64,000 nucleotides of DNA from Arthrobacter sp. FB24. GTDB taxonomy: Bacteria; Actinomycetota; Actinomycetes; Actinomycetales; Micrococcaceae. The stretch is from contig NC_008541.1 of assembly GCF_000196235.1 (NCBI RefSeq), positions 1,984,001-2,048,000 of the forward strand, written 5' to 3'. Every line of letters begins with the position of its first letter. Within the stretch, counting starts at the first letter, position 1. A program made the position numbers and the translations under genes. Below the pieces are notes generated by a model that saw only the letters and a list, made by a program, of their open reading frames with translations, was not told the DNA's origin and did no database searches. This document shows, piece by piece, positions 33,437-41,957 of this stretch.

Positions 33437-34966
33437 CTAGGGATTGGTGGTAGATGGGGTGGCGGGTTCGTGCTCTTCCCAGTTGCAGGCGCGGGTGACG
33501 GCCTTTTGCCACCCGGCGTACAGGGCAGAGCGTTTTTCTTCAGACATGTCCGGGGTGAAGGCCCGGTCAAGTGCGAATGTGTCACGCAGTTCGTCTTTGC
33601 TCGCCCAGAACCCACAGGCAAGGCCCGCCAGAAGCGCGGCTCCGCGTGCCGTGGATTCGACTTGCCGGGGACGGAGGACCGGGACGTTGACCATGTCGGC
33701 CTGGAACTGCATGAGGAAGTTGTTCCGCACCGCACCGCCGTCGACACGGATTTCGGAGACGGGGAGTCCGGCATCGGCCTCCATGCAATCGATGACGTCC
33801 TTGATCTGGAACGCAATGGATTCGAGCGTGGCCCGGATGATGTGGTTGCGGCTCGAGCCACGGGTGAGTCCGAGGATCGCGCCGCGGGCATACGGGTCCC
33901 AGTACGGCGCGGCCAGGCCGGTGAACGCGGGAACAACGTATACCCCGCCGGAATCCTCCACCCGCATTGCGGCGTACTCACTGTCGGCCGAATCATAGAT
34001 GACCCGGAGCTCATCCCGTAGCCATTGGATGGACGCCGCGGCCACGAAAATCAGTCCTTCAAGCGCATATTCAACTTCGCCGTTGATTCCCCAGGCAATG
34101 GTGGTCAGCATTCCGTTCGCCGAGCTGACTGGTTTGTCGCCGGTATTCATGACCAGACTGGCGCCGGTGCCGTAAGTCGCCTTGACCATGCCGCGGTCGA
34201 AGCACGCCTGCCCGAACAGAGCCGCCTGCTGGTCTCCGATTGCCGAGGCGACCGGGATATGGGCGCCCGCAAAGATTCCGTCGCAGGTGTGTCCGTAGAC
34301 TTCGCTGCTTGGCCGGACGTCGGGGAGCATTAGACGCGGTACGCCCAGCTCCCCGAGGAGTTTGTCGTCCCAGTCCAGGGTGTTGATGTCGAAGAGCATC
34401 GTCCTCGCCGCATTGGAGTAATCGGTGACATGCGCGGCCCCGGCAGTCAGGTTCCAAATGATCCAGCTGTCGATGGTGCCGAAGCACAGCTCGCCGGCCT
34501 CCGCACGGGCCCGTGCACCGGGGACGTTGTCCAGGATCCACGCGATTTTGGTGCCGGAGAAGTAGGCGTCGATGACCAGCCCGGTCGTGGACCGGACATG
34601 CTCCTCCAGACCCTTCTCTTTGAGGCCGTCGCATACTCCGGCCGTGCGCCTGTCCTGCCACACGATGGCGTTCATGATGGGCTTGCCCGTGTCCCTGTCC
34701 CAGACGACTGTGGTTTCACGCTGGTTCGTGACGCCGACCGCACCGATGTCGTGCGGATCGATCCCGGCTCCCTGAAGGGCACGCCGTGCCACGGCCAGTT
34801 GTGTATTCCAGATCTCCATGGGATCGTGTTCCACCCACCCCGGCTTGGGGTAGATCTGGGTGAACTCCTGGCTCGCTTCGCCTACGATCTCTACCTTTGA
34901 GTCATAGATGATTGCCCGGATACCGGTTGTCCCGGCATCCAGCGCCATGATGTACTTCGTTGTCAT
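33437..34966 (-). CDS. glpK: FGGY carbohydrate kinase, glycerol kinase-like
   Basis: 509 residues with the actin-like FGGY fold. [13 protein letters not shown] is the phosphate-1 loop, [13 protein letters not shown] is typical of glycerol kinase, DQQAALFGQ carries the catalytic Asp and [14 protein letters not shown] is the C-terminal ATP region. By sequence it looks like GlpK. The neighbours (cupin isomerase, AroE-like enzyme, GatD-like dehydrogenase, KDPG aldolase) are not a glycerol regulon, and glpF and glpD are absent. It may therefore phosphorylate another polyol or ketose. Confidence 0.83.
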   Translation of the reverse strand: MTTKYIMALDAGTTGIRAIIYDSKVEIVGEASQEFTQIYPKPGWVEHDPMEIWNTQLAVARRALQGAGIDPHDIGAVGVTNQRETTVVWDRDTGKPIMNAIVWQDRRTAGVCDGLKEKGLEEHVRSTTGLVIDAYFSGTKIAWILDNVPGARARAEAGELCFGTIDSWIIWNLTAGAAHVTDYSNAARTMLFDINTLDWDDKLLGELGVPRLMLPDVRPSSEVYGHTCDGIFAGAHIPVASAIGDQQAALFGQACFDRGMVKATYGTGASLVMNTGDKPVSSANGMLTTIAWGINGEVEYALEGLIFVAAASIQWLRDELRVIYDSADSEYAAMRVEDSGGVYVVPAFTGLAAPYWDPYARGAILGLTRGSSRNHIIRATLESIAFQIKDVIDCMEADAGLPVSEIRVDGGAVRNNFLMQFQADMVNVPVLRPRQVESTARGAALLAGLACGFWASKDELRDTFALDRAFTPDMSEEKRSALYAGWQKAVTRACNWEEHEPATPSTTNP

Positions 34967-35011
34967 CGCCGGTCCATTTCTGTGTGCGTTGCGGATTCGA
35001 GGTGCAGCGCT

Positions 35012-36061
35012 TTAGTTCGATTCGAAGAGGATCATGGCCTTCATCCCTTGGCCTGATCCGGCGTAGTCCATGGCCTTTTCGATGTCATCCAGTGTGAACG
35101 TCTGGCTGATCAGTGGCGAGAGGTCCAGCCTGCCCTCCCCCACGAGGCTGAGGGCGGACGCATAATCGGAATTGCTGGAACCCGTTGTACCGGTCAGAGT
35201 CAGCCCCTGGTAGTGGACCCGGTTGGTGTCAAGGGCAACAGGTTGCGCTTTGCCGAGTCCGGCAAAGAAATTGACTCTTCCGTGCGTTGCCAGCAGGTCG
35301 ACGGCCTGAGCCTGTACCTCGGGCTTGGAGACGCAGGTCAGGGCAACATCGACTCCCAGACCACCGGTTTCCTCGGCCACGACAGTGGCCAGGTCGCGTT
35401 CGGTGAGGTTGACCAGCACATCGGCGCCGAGAGTACCCGCGAAGTCGAGCCGCGGTTGCCGGTTGTTCGAAACGATGACTTTCCGGGCGCCGTAGAGCTT
35501 TGCCAGCATGACGTGACAGGCCCCGATGGGTCCGGCACCCATGATCAGCACGGTGGAGTCCGGTCGGACATCAAGTTTGCTGACCGCGTTGTAGCAGCAC
35601 GAGAGTGGTTCGACCAGTGCGGCCTCGGCATAGCCCACAGTCTCCGGAAGGTGGAACACGTTGCCTCGGTTGAGGGCAAAGCGGGGTATCCGGACGTACT
35701 CCTGGAAGCCCCCGTCCATCGTGATGCCGAAGGCTTCATAGGAGGGGCACATGTTGTTCAGCCCAACGAGGCAGTTGGGGCATGTCCCGCAGCCGACGTT
35801 GGGCGTAACGCTGACGCGGTCTCCGACGGCGTAACCACTGACCTCGCTGCCCGCCTCCACAATCTCGCCGGCAAACTCGTGCCCAAGAACACGCGGAGTC
35901 CCTTCCGGAAGCTTGAAATGCCCGTTGGCGGCAATCCGACGGTCTGTGCCGCAGATCGACGCGGCCCGGACTCTGATGATGATGTCACCCGCGTCGGCGG
36001 ACGGTCTGGGGATGTCATCGACCCTGATATTTCCGGGGGAGTGAAGCCGTGCGGCTTTCAT
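35012..36061 (-). CDS. Zinc-dependent MDR dehydrogenase
   Basis: 349 residues from ATG 36061, which overlaps the previous stop as ATGA. The open frame continues to 36238, but only inside the upstream gene. Catalytic zinc: Cys37, His61-Glu62. Structural zinc: Cys91, 94, 97 and 105. The Rossmann loop is GAGPIG. It is related to sorbitol/threonine dehydrogenases. It forms a back-to-back MDR pair with the upstream GatD-like enzyme, so two successive alcohol oxidations or an epimerisation by oxidation and reduction are possible. Confidence 0.88.
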   Translation of the reverse strand: MKAARLHSPGNIRVDDIPRPSADAGDIIIRVRAASICGTDRRIAANGHFKLPEGTPRVLGHEFAGEIVEAGSEVSGYAVGDRVSVTPNVGCGTCPNCLVGLNNMCPSYEAFGITMDGGFQEYVRIPRFALNRGNVFHLPETVGYAEAALVEPLSCCYNAVSKLDVRPDSTVLIMGAGPIGACHVMLAKLYGARKVIVSNNRQPRLDFAGTLGADVLVNLTERDLATVVAEETGGLGVDVALTCVSKPEVQAQAVDLLATHGRVNFFAGLGKAQPVALDTNRVHYQGLTLTGTTGSSNSDYASALSLVGEGRLDLSPLISQTFTLDDIEKAMDYAGSGQGMKAMILFESN

Positions 36062-37125
36062 GATGTGCGTACCTCTTCCTGCGCCTCGGCGGCCACGGCG
36101 AAGAGCACCTTGTTGTACCAGATGGAGCGGTCCGTAAGACGGCGGAACACGGCCGGTGCTTCGTCCAGGGGGCGGACGTGGCTGATCAGTTCGTCCACGT
36201 GCAGGTCGCGGCCGAGGTGGGCGATGACCATGTCCCATTCGCTGCGGCCCTTCGGGGTGACCTTGGCGTTCCAGGTCCCGTACAGCCTCAGCTCCCGCCG
36301 AAGCAGGGACGAGACTGCGTCCTTGGCCAGGTGCAGGTCGCCACTAAGGTCACCGAGCAGGACGACTTGTCCTTGGACCGAGGCTGATTCAATGGCCTGG
36401 ATGAGCGCTTTCGGGTTTCCGGTGGCCTCGACAGCTATCTGCGGGCCCCAGCCGTCCGTGGCTGCTCGGGCAAGATCTGCGGTGTTCCCGGTCTTGGCGT
36501 CAATGGTTTCGAAACCGAGCCGCGACATGATCTCGAGCTTCCGATCGTCGATGTCCGCCACCAGCACGCGCGAGCAACCAAGGATTCGCAGCCATTGAGC
36601 GGCCAAGGCGCCGATCGGGCCCGCGCCAATTACGAGGGCAGTGGTATGAGTGGGGATCTGCACCTTGAGCATTGCGTGCAGGGCCACCCCGGCGGGCTCG
36701 ACCATTGCCGCGTGTGTCAGGGGCATGTCGTTCGGAACCCGGAAAATGCTTTGTTCGGGAACCCACATCCGTTCGGACATTGCCCCGTGACGTCGAGACC
36801 CGAAGTAGTCGTATCCCGTTCCGAGAGCGTACTCGCCGATTTCGGACATGGGATCCCCGTGCCTGTGCAGCAGCGGGAAAACCGCAGCCCGGTCCCCGGC
36901 GCTCAGGTGGGGGCTGTCGGGGGCTTCCTCGACGATGGCCGAAAATTCATGTCCGAGCACCAGAGGGTAATGGTAGGCCTTGCCGTGCCCGTAGCGCAGG
37001 ACGTCTGATCCGCAGACGCCGACGGCGCCGACGCGGACCAGAACGGGGTTTTCGCCGACTGGTTGCGGTTCCGGAATGTCCGCATATTCGAGGTCGTTGA
37101 GTCCGTTGAGGATTGCAGCCTTCAT
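36058..37125 (-). CDS. MDR dehydrogenase, galactitol-1-phosphate dehydrogenase-like, without structural zinc site
   Basis: 355 residues. Catalytic ligands Cys38 (GVCGSD) and His59-Glu60 are present, and the Rossmann loop is GAGPIG. The lobe that normally holds four structural cysteines reads LLHRHGDPMSEIGEYALG, with no Cys. The segments YFGSRRHGAMSERM and LLRRELRLYGTWNAK resemble GatD. It may oxidise a polyol phosphate such as galactitol-1-phosphate to a ketose phosphate. The loss of structural zinc is unusual for this branch. Confidence 0.83.
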   Translation of the reverse strand: MKAAILNGLNDLEYADIPEPQPVGENPVLVRVGAVGVCGSDVLRYGHGKAYHYPLVLGHEFSAIVEEAPDSPHLSAGDRAAVFPLLHRHGDPMSEIGEYALGTGYDYFGSRRHGAMSERMWVPEQSIFRVPNDMPLTHAAMVEPAGVALHAMLKVQIPTHTTALVIGAGPIGALAAQWLRILGCSRVLVADIDDRKLEIMSRLGFETIDAKTGNTADLARAATDGWGPQIAVEATGNPKALIQAIESASVQGQVVLLGDLSGDLHLAKDAVSSLLRRELRLYGTWNAKVTPKGRSEWDMVIAHLGRDLHVDELISHVRPLDEAPAVFRRLTDRSIWYNKVLFAVAAEAQEEVRTS

Positions 37126-37131
37126 GGCGGC

Positions 37132-37971
37132 TTAGACCTCCATACCGTAGCGGTGGGCTTTGTGCGTGGGGTAGAGGGCGATCTGGGGGATGGTAACGTC
37201 CGGGGTGCGGGTGGCGACGAAGAGGGTGATTTCCGCAACGTTGTCCACTTCGATGCAGCTGGCGTGGATGCCTTCCTCGATTTCCTTCTTGTCGAGCCAG
37301 CCGTCGATGTAGGCGGGGACGTCGCCGTCGTACAGACCCTTGTCGATGATCTCGGTCATCGGAGTCTTGACGTGGGAGGGGTTGATGACGGTGACGCCGA
37401 TCTTCTTGTCTTTGCCCTCCAGGAGGATGTTCTTGCTGAACCCCATCAGGCCGTGCTTTGAGGCGCGGTACGGGCTGTGGCCCGGGCCGGAGGCGACACG
37501 GGCGGAGGACGATCCCATGTTAATGATGCGGCCGCCGTTTTCCTGCTTTTCCATGATCCGGAACGCCTCACGGCACATCAGGAAGACAGCGGTCAGGTTC
37601 GGAGTCATGGTCTTGTTCCACTCATCCAGGGTGACGTCGACGACGGGCGGTGCCAGTGAGTCGCGACCGGCGCTGTTGACGATCAGGTCCACGCTTCCCC
37701 AGTTGGTTTTGGCCCACGCGAACAGGTCTATTACGGACTGTTCGTCGGTGACGTCGGCGAGAATGGAATGGACGTCCCCGCGTCCGTAGCCGCGGATGCT
37801 GGCGGTGACCTTCTCGAGACGTTCTTCATCGATGTCGACCAGGAGGACCTTGCTTTCGTTGGCTGCGAAGATCCGGGCGACGGCTTCGCCGATTCCGGAA
37901 GCTGCGCCGCTGATGATGGCGACTTTGCCGGCCAGGGCGACTCCGGTCTGGGGGACGTATGTTTCGCTCAT
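37132..37971 (-). CDS. SDR-family oxidoreductase
   Basis: 279 residues. SGAASGIG at 21-28, with Asp after beta2 (LVDID) favouring NAD; NSAG at 99-102; catalytic Ser154-156, Tyr168 and Lys172 (YRASK). There is an N-terminal extension of about 14 residues and a C-terminal tail with many basic and His residues. The substrate is unknown, probably a sugar alcohol or keto-sugar. CAGGAGAAATC precedes the ATG. It is six bases before the GatD-like gene in the same operon. Confidence 0.87.
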   Translation of the reverse strand: MSETYVPQTGVALAGKVAIISGAASGIGEAVARIFAANESKVLLVDIDEERLEKVTASIRGYGRGDVHSILADVTDEQSVIDLFAWAKTNWGSVDLIVNSAGRDSLAPPVVDVTLDEWNKTMTPNLTAVFLMCREAFRIMEKQENGGRIINMGSSSARVASGPGHSPYRASKHGLMGFSKNILLEGKDKKIGVTVINPSHVKTPMTEIIDKGLYDGDVPAYIDGWLDKKEIEEGIHASCIEVDNVAEITLFVATRTPDVTIPQIALYPTHKAHRYGMEV

Positions 37972-38027
37972 TGTGATTTCTCCTGTTGGTATTGAAACTG
38001 TGGTGGTGAGGTTTGGGGATGGCCTGC

Positions 38028-38696
38028 TTAGGCCCGGGTTCCCGCCGTGCGGGAGCGTGGGGAGCTGGCGGCGAGTTCAGCTGCCTGGCCTGCCTTGGTG
38101 GTGATTTCCTCCCAGCGCCGGCCGGTTACGGCATCCTTGGTGGCGATCCAGGATCCGCCGCAGGCTGCCACGGATGGCTGGGCCAACCACGCTGAGACGG
38201 TGTCTGCGGTGATCCCGCCGGTGGGCATGAACGACACGTCCGGGTACGGGGCGCTGAGGGCCTTGACCAGGGGTATGCCGCCGATGGCCTCGGCCGGGAA
38301 GAGCTTGAGTAAACGCAGCCCCAGGGACCGCGCCGCCTCGATTTCTGACGGCGAGGTGACGCCTGGGATGATCGGGATCGAGCGTTGCCTGGCCCGCTCC
38401 ACGACCGAGGCGTTGAGCCCCGGGGAGACGATGAAGTGTGCACCGGCGTCTGCTGCTGCATCGACGTCGTCTTCGGACAGGATGGTTCCGGCCCCGACCA
38501 GCAGTCCTGGGACGTTGTCCACCATGCGGGCGATGGCGTCGGCCGCAACGGGGGTTCTGAAGGTGATCTCCGCGACGGGAAGGCCCGCGTCGACAAGCGT
38601 CTTGCCCAGCGGAATTGCGTCGTCGGCATATTCGATTTCAATGACTGGCACTATCGCGAGCTCGCGAAGTCTCTGGAGCAGGTCCTCGGCGTTCAT
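38028..38696 (-). CDS. eda: KDPG/KDPGal-type aldolase (Entner-Doudoroff aldolase family)
   Basis: 222 residues from ATG 38696, which overlaps the stop of the MBL gene by four bases and has AAAGG upstream. The frame is open to 38783 inside that gene. Class I aldolase: the Schiff-base Lys131 lies in LKLFPAEAIGG. The general acid/base Glu43 and phosphate-binding Arg47 lie in AEITFRTP, with GAGTIL at 68-73. It cleaves a 2-keto-3-deoxy-sugar acid phosphate to pyruvate and an aldehyde. No Edd-type dehydratase is encoded in the window, so the precursor acid must be made by an enzyme elsewhere or by another route. Confidence 0.9.
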   Translation of the reverse strand: MNAEDLLQRLRELAIVPVIEIEYADDAIPLGKTLVDAGLPVAEITFRTPVAADAIARMVDNVPGLLVGAGTILSEDDVDAAADAGAHFIVSPGLNASVVERARQRSIPIIPGVTSPSEIEAARSLGLRLLKLFPAEAIGGIPLVKALSAPYPDVSFMPTGGITADTVSAWLAQPSVAACGGSWIATKDAVTGRRWEEITTKAGQAAELAASSPRSRTAGTRA

Positions 38697-39652
38697 GCCG
38701 GTTGCCTTCTTTCGTTCTGCGGGACGTTGGCTGTCCGGGCGGGGGTGATGTGGTACGCCTGTCCGAGTGACGGGAGCGTCCACTGCACGTCGCCGGCCAG
38801 GTGCGTGAACTCCTGTGCCGCCTCGCCGGGGTCTACTGTGTTGAAGTCAAAGAGGCCGAAGTGGTGCCCGACGACGGCCGGGATGTCCGCCGCCGCGCAC
38901 AGTTCGAGGGCTTCATTCACCGTGAAGTTCCCCGGCACCCCGTTCTGAAGCCGGTGGCTGTCCCTACCGTTGATGGGGAGCAGCGCAAGGTCGACCCGCA
39001 TGTTGCGGAGGAGTTCTGCCTGGCCCTGGTAGGGGACGCAGTCACCAGAGTGGTATATCTTCACGCCTGCGATGTCGATGATGTAGCCCAGGAAAACGGA
39101 ATCCCCGTTGATGTCGGTTTCCAGATCTTCGTGGGCTGCCGGGACGACGGTGACGCTGATGTCGCTGGCTAGTTCCACGCTGCTGCCGGCTGTGACCGGA
39201 ATCAACAGCTCGACGGGGATGTGCCGGTCCATGGCCACCTGGGTTCGTGCCCTGGGGGCAAGGAAGAAGGGACGGTTCCTCGTCTGCAGGGCCCGGACGG
39301 TCTCCGGATCCAAATGGTCAGTATGGGCGTGGCTGTGAAGAACAGCCTGTATGCCCACCATCTGTTCCGGGTCCACAGGGACTGGATGAAGGCGAGTGTG
39401 CGGGAAGACGGTCCCCGCGTATTTAGTGGCGAGACTGTCCGAGAGATAGGGATCAATGAGTATCCGGCGTCCGTCGTGTTCCAGAGCAAATCCGGCCTGA
39501 CCCAACCACCAGAACCTGACGTCCCCCGATGGAGCGGCGGCAGCGGTGAGATAGTCTGCCCCCGGTCCGTCGGGAATTAGACGGACCAGAGGGAAGTTCA
39601 CAGGGTCACCATCCGCTTCGGAGGGAACGGTCGGTGCTTCCACGTCGATCAC
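38693..39652 (-). CDS. Metallo-beta-lactamase-fold hydrolase, UlaG-like lactonase
   Basis: 319 residues if started at GTG 39652; the N-terminus is uncertain because the frame is open to 40213 and a later GTG at about residue 18 is possible. The motif HSHAHTDH gives His108, His110, Asp112 and His113, and IYHSGD and VGHHFG supply the remaining metal ligands. The layout resembles L-ascorbate-6-phosphate lactonase (UlaG), which opens sugar lactone rings. As first gene of the operon it could open a lactone before the KDPG-type aldolase acts. It diverges from glmS. Confidence 0.8.
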   Translation of the reverse strand: MIDVEAPTVPSEADGDPVNFPLVRLIPDGPGADYLTAAAAPSGDVRFWWLGQAGFALEHDGRRILIDPYLSDSLATKYAGTVFPHTRLHPVPVDPEQMVGIQAVLHSHAHTDHLDPETVRALQTRNRPFFLAPRARTQVAMDRHIPVELLIPVTAGSSVELASDISVTVVPAAHEDLETDINGDSVFLGYIIDIAGVKIYHSGDCVPYQGQAELLRNMRVDLALLPINGRDSHRLQNGVPGNFTVNEALELCAAADIPAVVGHHFGLFDFNTVDPGEAAQEFTHLAGDVQWTLPSLGQAYHITPARTANVPQNERRQPA

Positions 39653-39831
39653 GCGGCCATCGGAGGCTGCCGCGTGTGCGACGGTGACACGGTGGCGCTG
39701 TTTCCCGGAGAAGTTTGCCACAAAGCCGTGACACGCCGTTGTGTGCGATTGAACATTTTCGGTGCCTTTCTGGTGTCCAGTAAGCGGTCGCCGTTGCCAT
39801 TGGCGTTGCTCTTGATCACACAGTAGCAAGA

Positions 39832-39849
39832 ATTTTCCAACCAGAAAAT
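39832..39849. promoter_or_regulatory. Dyad ATTTTC-N6-GAAAAT in the divergent promoter region
   Basis: A perfect 6-bp inverted repeat between the MBL operon and glmS. Together with the adjacent dyad it is a candidate site for the RpiR regulator of the operon. Confidence 0.5.
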
Positions 39850-39852
39850 AGT

Positions 39853-39871
39853 TTGGGAAGAAAATTCCCAA
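39853..39871. promoter_or_regulatory. Dyad TTGGGAA-N5-TTCCCAA in the divergent promoter region
   Basis: Perfect 7-bp arms with an AAAA-rich centre, 20 bases before the glmS start and immediately next to the previous dyad. It is well placed to repress both directions. Confidence 0.55.
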
Positions 39872-39890
39872 CAGATGTAAGCTGGGGGCC

Positions 39891-41786
39891 ATGTGTGGAA
39901 TCGTGGGATATGTCGGAAGCGTCAACCAAGACCAGGGCAATATCGAAAATCGTGCCCTGAACGTCGTCCTCGGTGGCTTGAGCCGCCTTGAATACAGGGG
40001 GTACGACTCGGCGGGCGTGGCCGTGCTCGCTGACCGCGGGATCAGCTCCCGAAAGAAAGCTGGAAAGTTAGCGAATCTTGAAAACCTTCTCCGCTCCAAC
40101 CCGCTGCCCCCCGCGCAGGTAGCCATAGGCCATACGCGGTGGGCCACGCACGGGGCGCCGACGGACGCGAACGCCCATCCGCACCTTGCTGATGATGGCC
40201 GATTGGCTGTCATTCATAACGGGATCATCGAAAATTCCGGCCCGTTGCGGGGCCGCTTGACGGCCCGTGGCCACGTGTTTCTCTCGGAGACCGACACCGA
40301 AGTCGCAGCTGCGCTACTGGCTCATGTCTACCTCACCCTGGGTGGAGATCAGGCTGGCGGTGATGCTCTGGCGGCAGCCATGCGCCGTACCTGCGCGGAG
40401 CTGGAGGGGTCCTTCACGCTTCTTGCGGTACATAGCAACCATCCCGGACTCATCGTCGCGGCGCGGAGGAATTCCCCGCTCGTGGTTGGCCGGGGTGAAC
40501 GCGAAAATTTTCTCGGATCGGATGTGTCGGCATTCATAGACTCAACCCGCCGCGCCATTGAGCTCGGGCAGGATCAGGTTGTCAGCCTCACGGCTGACGA
40601 AGTGACCATCACTGATTTCCACGGCAAACGCGCTGCCGGTAAGGAATTCGTCGTCGACTGGGACGCCAGCTCGGCCACGAAGGATGGCCATTCCTCGTTC
40701 ATGGCGAAGGAGATCCAAGAGCAGCCAGAAGCGGTCCGCCGCACTCTCCGGGAGAGGATAGGAGCAGACGGGACCCTGTCTCTGGGCCAGCTTGGAATCA
40801 GCGACGCAGCTCTGGCCGGCGTCCGGAAGATCATCGTCGTGGCCTGCGGTACGGCCTCCTATGCCGGGCAGATTGCGAAATACGCCATAGAGCGCTGGTC
40901 CAGGATTCCGGTTGAAGTCGACTTTGCCCACGAGTTCCGTTACCGCTGTCCGATGCTTGATGACAGGACGCTGGTGATAGCCATATCGCAGTCCGGCGAG
41001 ACGATGGACACGCTGATGGCCGTGCGGTACGCCCTTGAACAAGGAGCCAAGGTGCTCGCCATCTGCAACACCGTGGGAGCGACTATTCCGCGTGAATCCG
41101 ACGGTGTGTTGTACACGCATGCAGGTCCTGAGGTGGCCGTGGCCTCCACTAAGGCGTTCCTTACCCAGGTGACAGCCGCGCTCCTGCTCGCTCTCTACCT
41201 TGCCCAGTTGCGGGGGACCGGGGACCCGCTGGAAATTTCCGGGGCAATCCTCGAACTAGGAGGCATGCCGGAAAAGATCCAACGGGCACTGGCGGCGGAG
41301 GAACAGATCGCCGCGCTCGCCGAATCGCTAGCCGATGCGACGGCGGTACTCTTCATCGGTAGGCATGTCGGGCACCCAGTGGCCATGGAGGGGGCCCTGA
41401 AGCTGAAGGAGCTGGCGTACATTCACGCCGAAGGCTTTGCAGCCGGCGAGCTTAAGCATGGTCCGATTGCCCTCATCGAGCCCGGACAGCCGGTCGTCGT
41501 CATTGTGCCCTCACCCGTGAGTAGCCGGACGCTTCACGCGAAGATGATGTCGACGATCCAGGAGATCAAGGCGCGCGGCGGTCGCGTCATCGGCGTCTGT
41601 GAAGAAGGGGACGCAGTGACGGGGGCCTGGGCGGATGTGGTGGTGGCCGTGCCGGCATCAAATCCGCTTCTGGCGCCACTACTAACTACCATCCCGCTGC
41701 AAATTTTTGCTGCCAGGCTGGCGAACGCGAAGGGGCTGGACATTGACCAGCCTCGGAACCTCGCCAAGTCAGTCACCGTAGAATAG
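39891..41786 (+). CDS. glmS: Glutamine--fructose-6-phosphate aminotransferase (isomerizing) family
   Basis: 631 residues. It begins MCGIVGYVGS with the nucleophilic Cys2 of class II glutamine amidotransferases (domain about 1-240), followed by two SIS domains. These contain IVVACGTASYAGQIAKYAIE, AISQSGETMDTL and the C-terminal QIFAARLANAKGLDIDQPRNLAKSVTVE. The standard enzyme makes glucosamine-6-phosphate for the cell wall. Placement between a sugar-catabolic operon and a sugar ABC transporter, rather than with cell-wall genes, suggests a second copy. It may serve a specialised amino-sugar reaction or compensate for glucosamine-6-phosphate depletion. GGGGG precedes the ATG. Confidence 0.9.
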   Translation: MCGIVGYVGSVNQDQGNIENRALNVVLGGLSRLEYRGYDSAGVAVLADRGISSRKKAGKLANLENLLRSNPLPPAQVAIGHTRWATHGAPTDANAHPHLADDGRLAVIHNGIIENSGPLRGRLTARGHVFLSETDTEVAAALLAHVYLTLGGDQAGGDALAAAMRRTCAELEGSFTLLAVHSNHPGLIVAARRNSPLVVGRGERENFLGSDVSAFIDSTRRAIELGQDQVVSLTADEVTITDFHGKRAAGKEFVVDWDASSATKDGHSSFMAKEIQEQPEAVRRTLRERIGADGTLSLGQLGISDAALAGVRKIIVVACGTASYAGQIAKYAIERWSRIPVEVDFAHEFRYRCPMLDDRTLVIAISQSGETMDTLMAVRYALEQGAKVLAICNTVGATIPRESDGVLYTHAGPEVAVASTKAFLTQVTAALLLALYLAQLRGTGDPLEISGAILELGGMPEKIQRALAAEEQIAALAESLADATAVLFIGRHVGHPVAMEGALKLKELAYIHAEGFAAGELKHGPIALIEPGQPVVVIVPSPVSSRTLHAKMMSTIQEIKARGGRVIGVCEEGDAVTGAWADVVVAVPASNPLLAPLLTTIPLQIFAARLANAKGLDIDQPRNLAKSVTVE

Positions 41787-41859
41787 CCCCGATGGCCATA
41801 GATAGAACTTTCTGCCGAAACTATGGTCATGACGGGAAATTCCTGCTACTTTGATGCTG

Positions 41860-41875
41860 TTACCAATGACGGTAA
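41860..41875. promoter_or_regulatory. Dyad TTACC-N6-GGTAA upstream of the ABC importer
   Basis: A 5-bp perfect inverted repeat between glmS and the substrate-binding protein gene. It is a possible operator. Confidence 0.3.
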
Positions 41876-41957
41876 TGCCACTGCAGCACCAACTGGTCCC
41901 GGCCGCATAGGTTCTGCCGCCAGAGCGCCTGCAGTGCACATTCAGAGAGGGCCCACC

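Noticed and set aside
39649..39756. Small leader peptide frame beginning MFNRTQRR before the MBL gene
   Set aside because: An AAAGG precedes its ATG and its stop overlaps the MBL start, so coupling is conceivable, but there is no conserved feature to support it.
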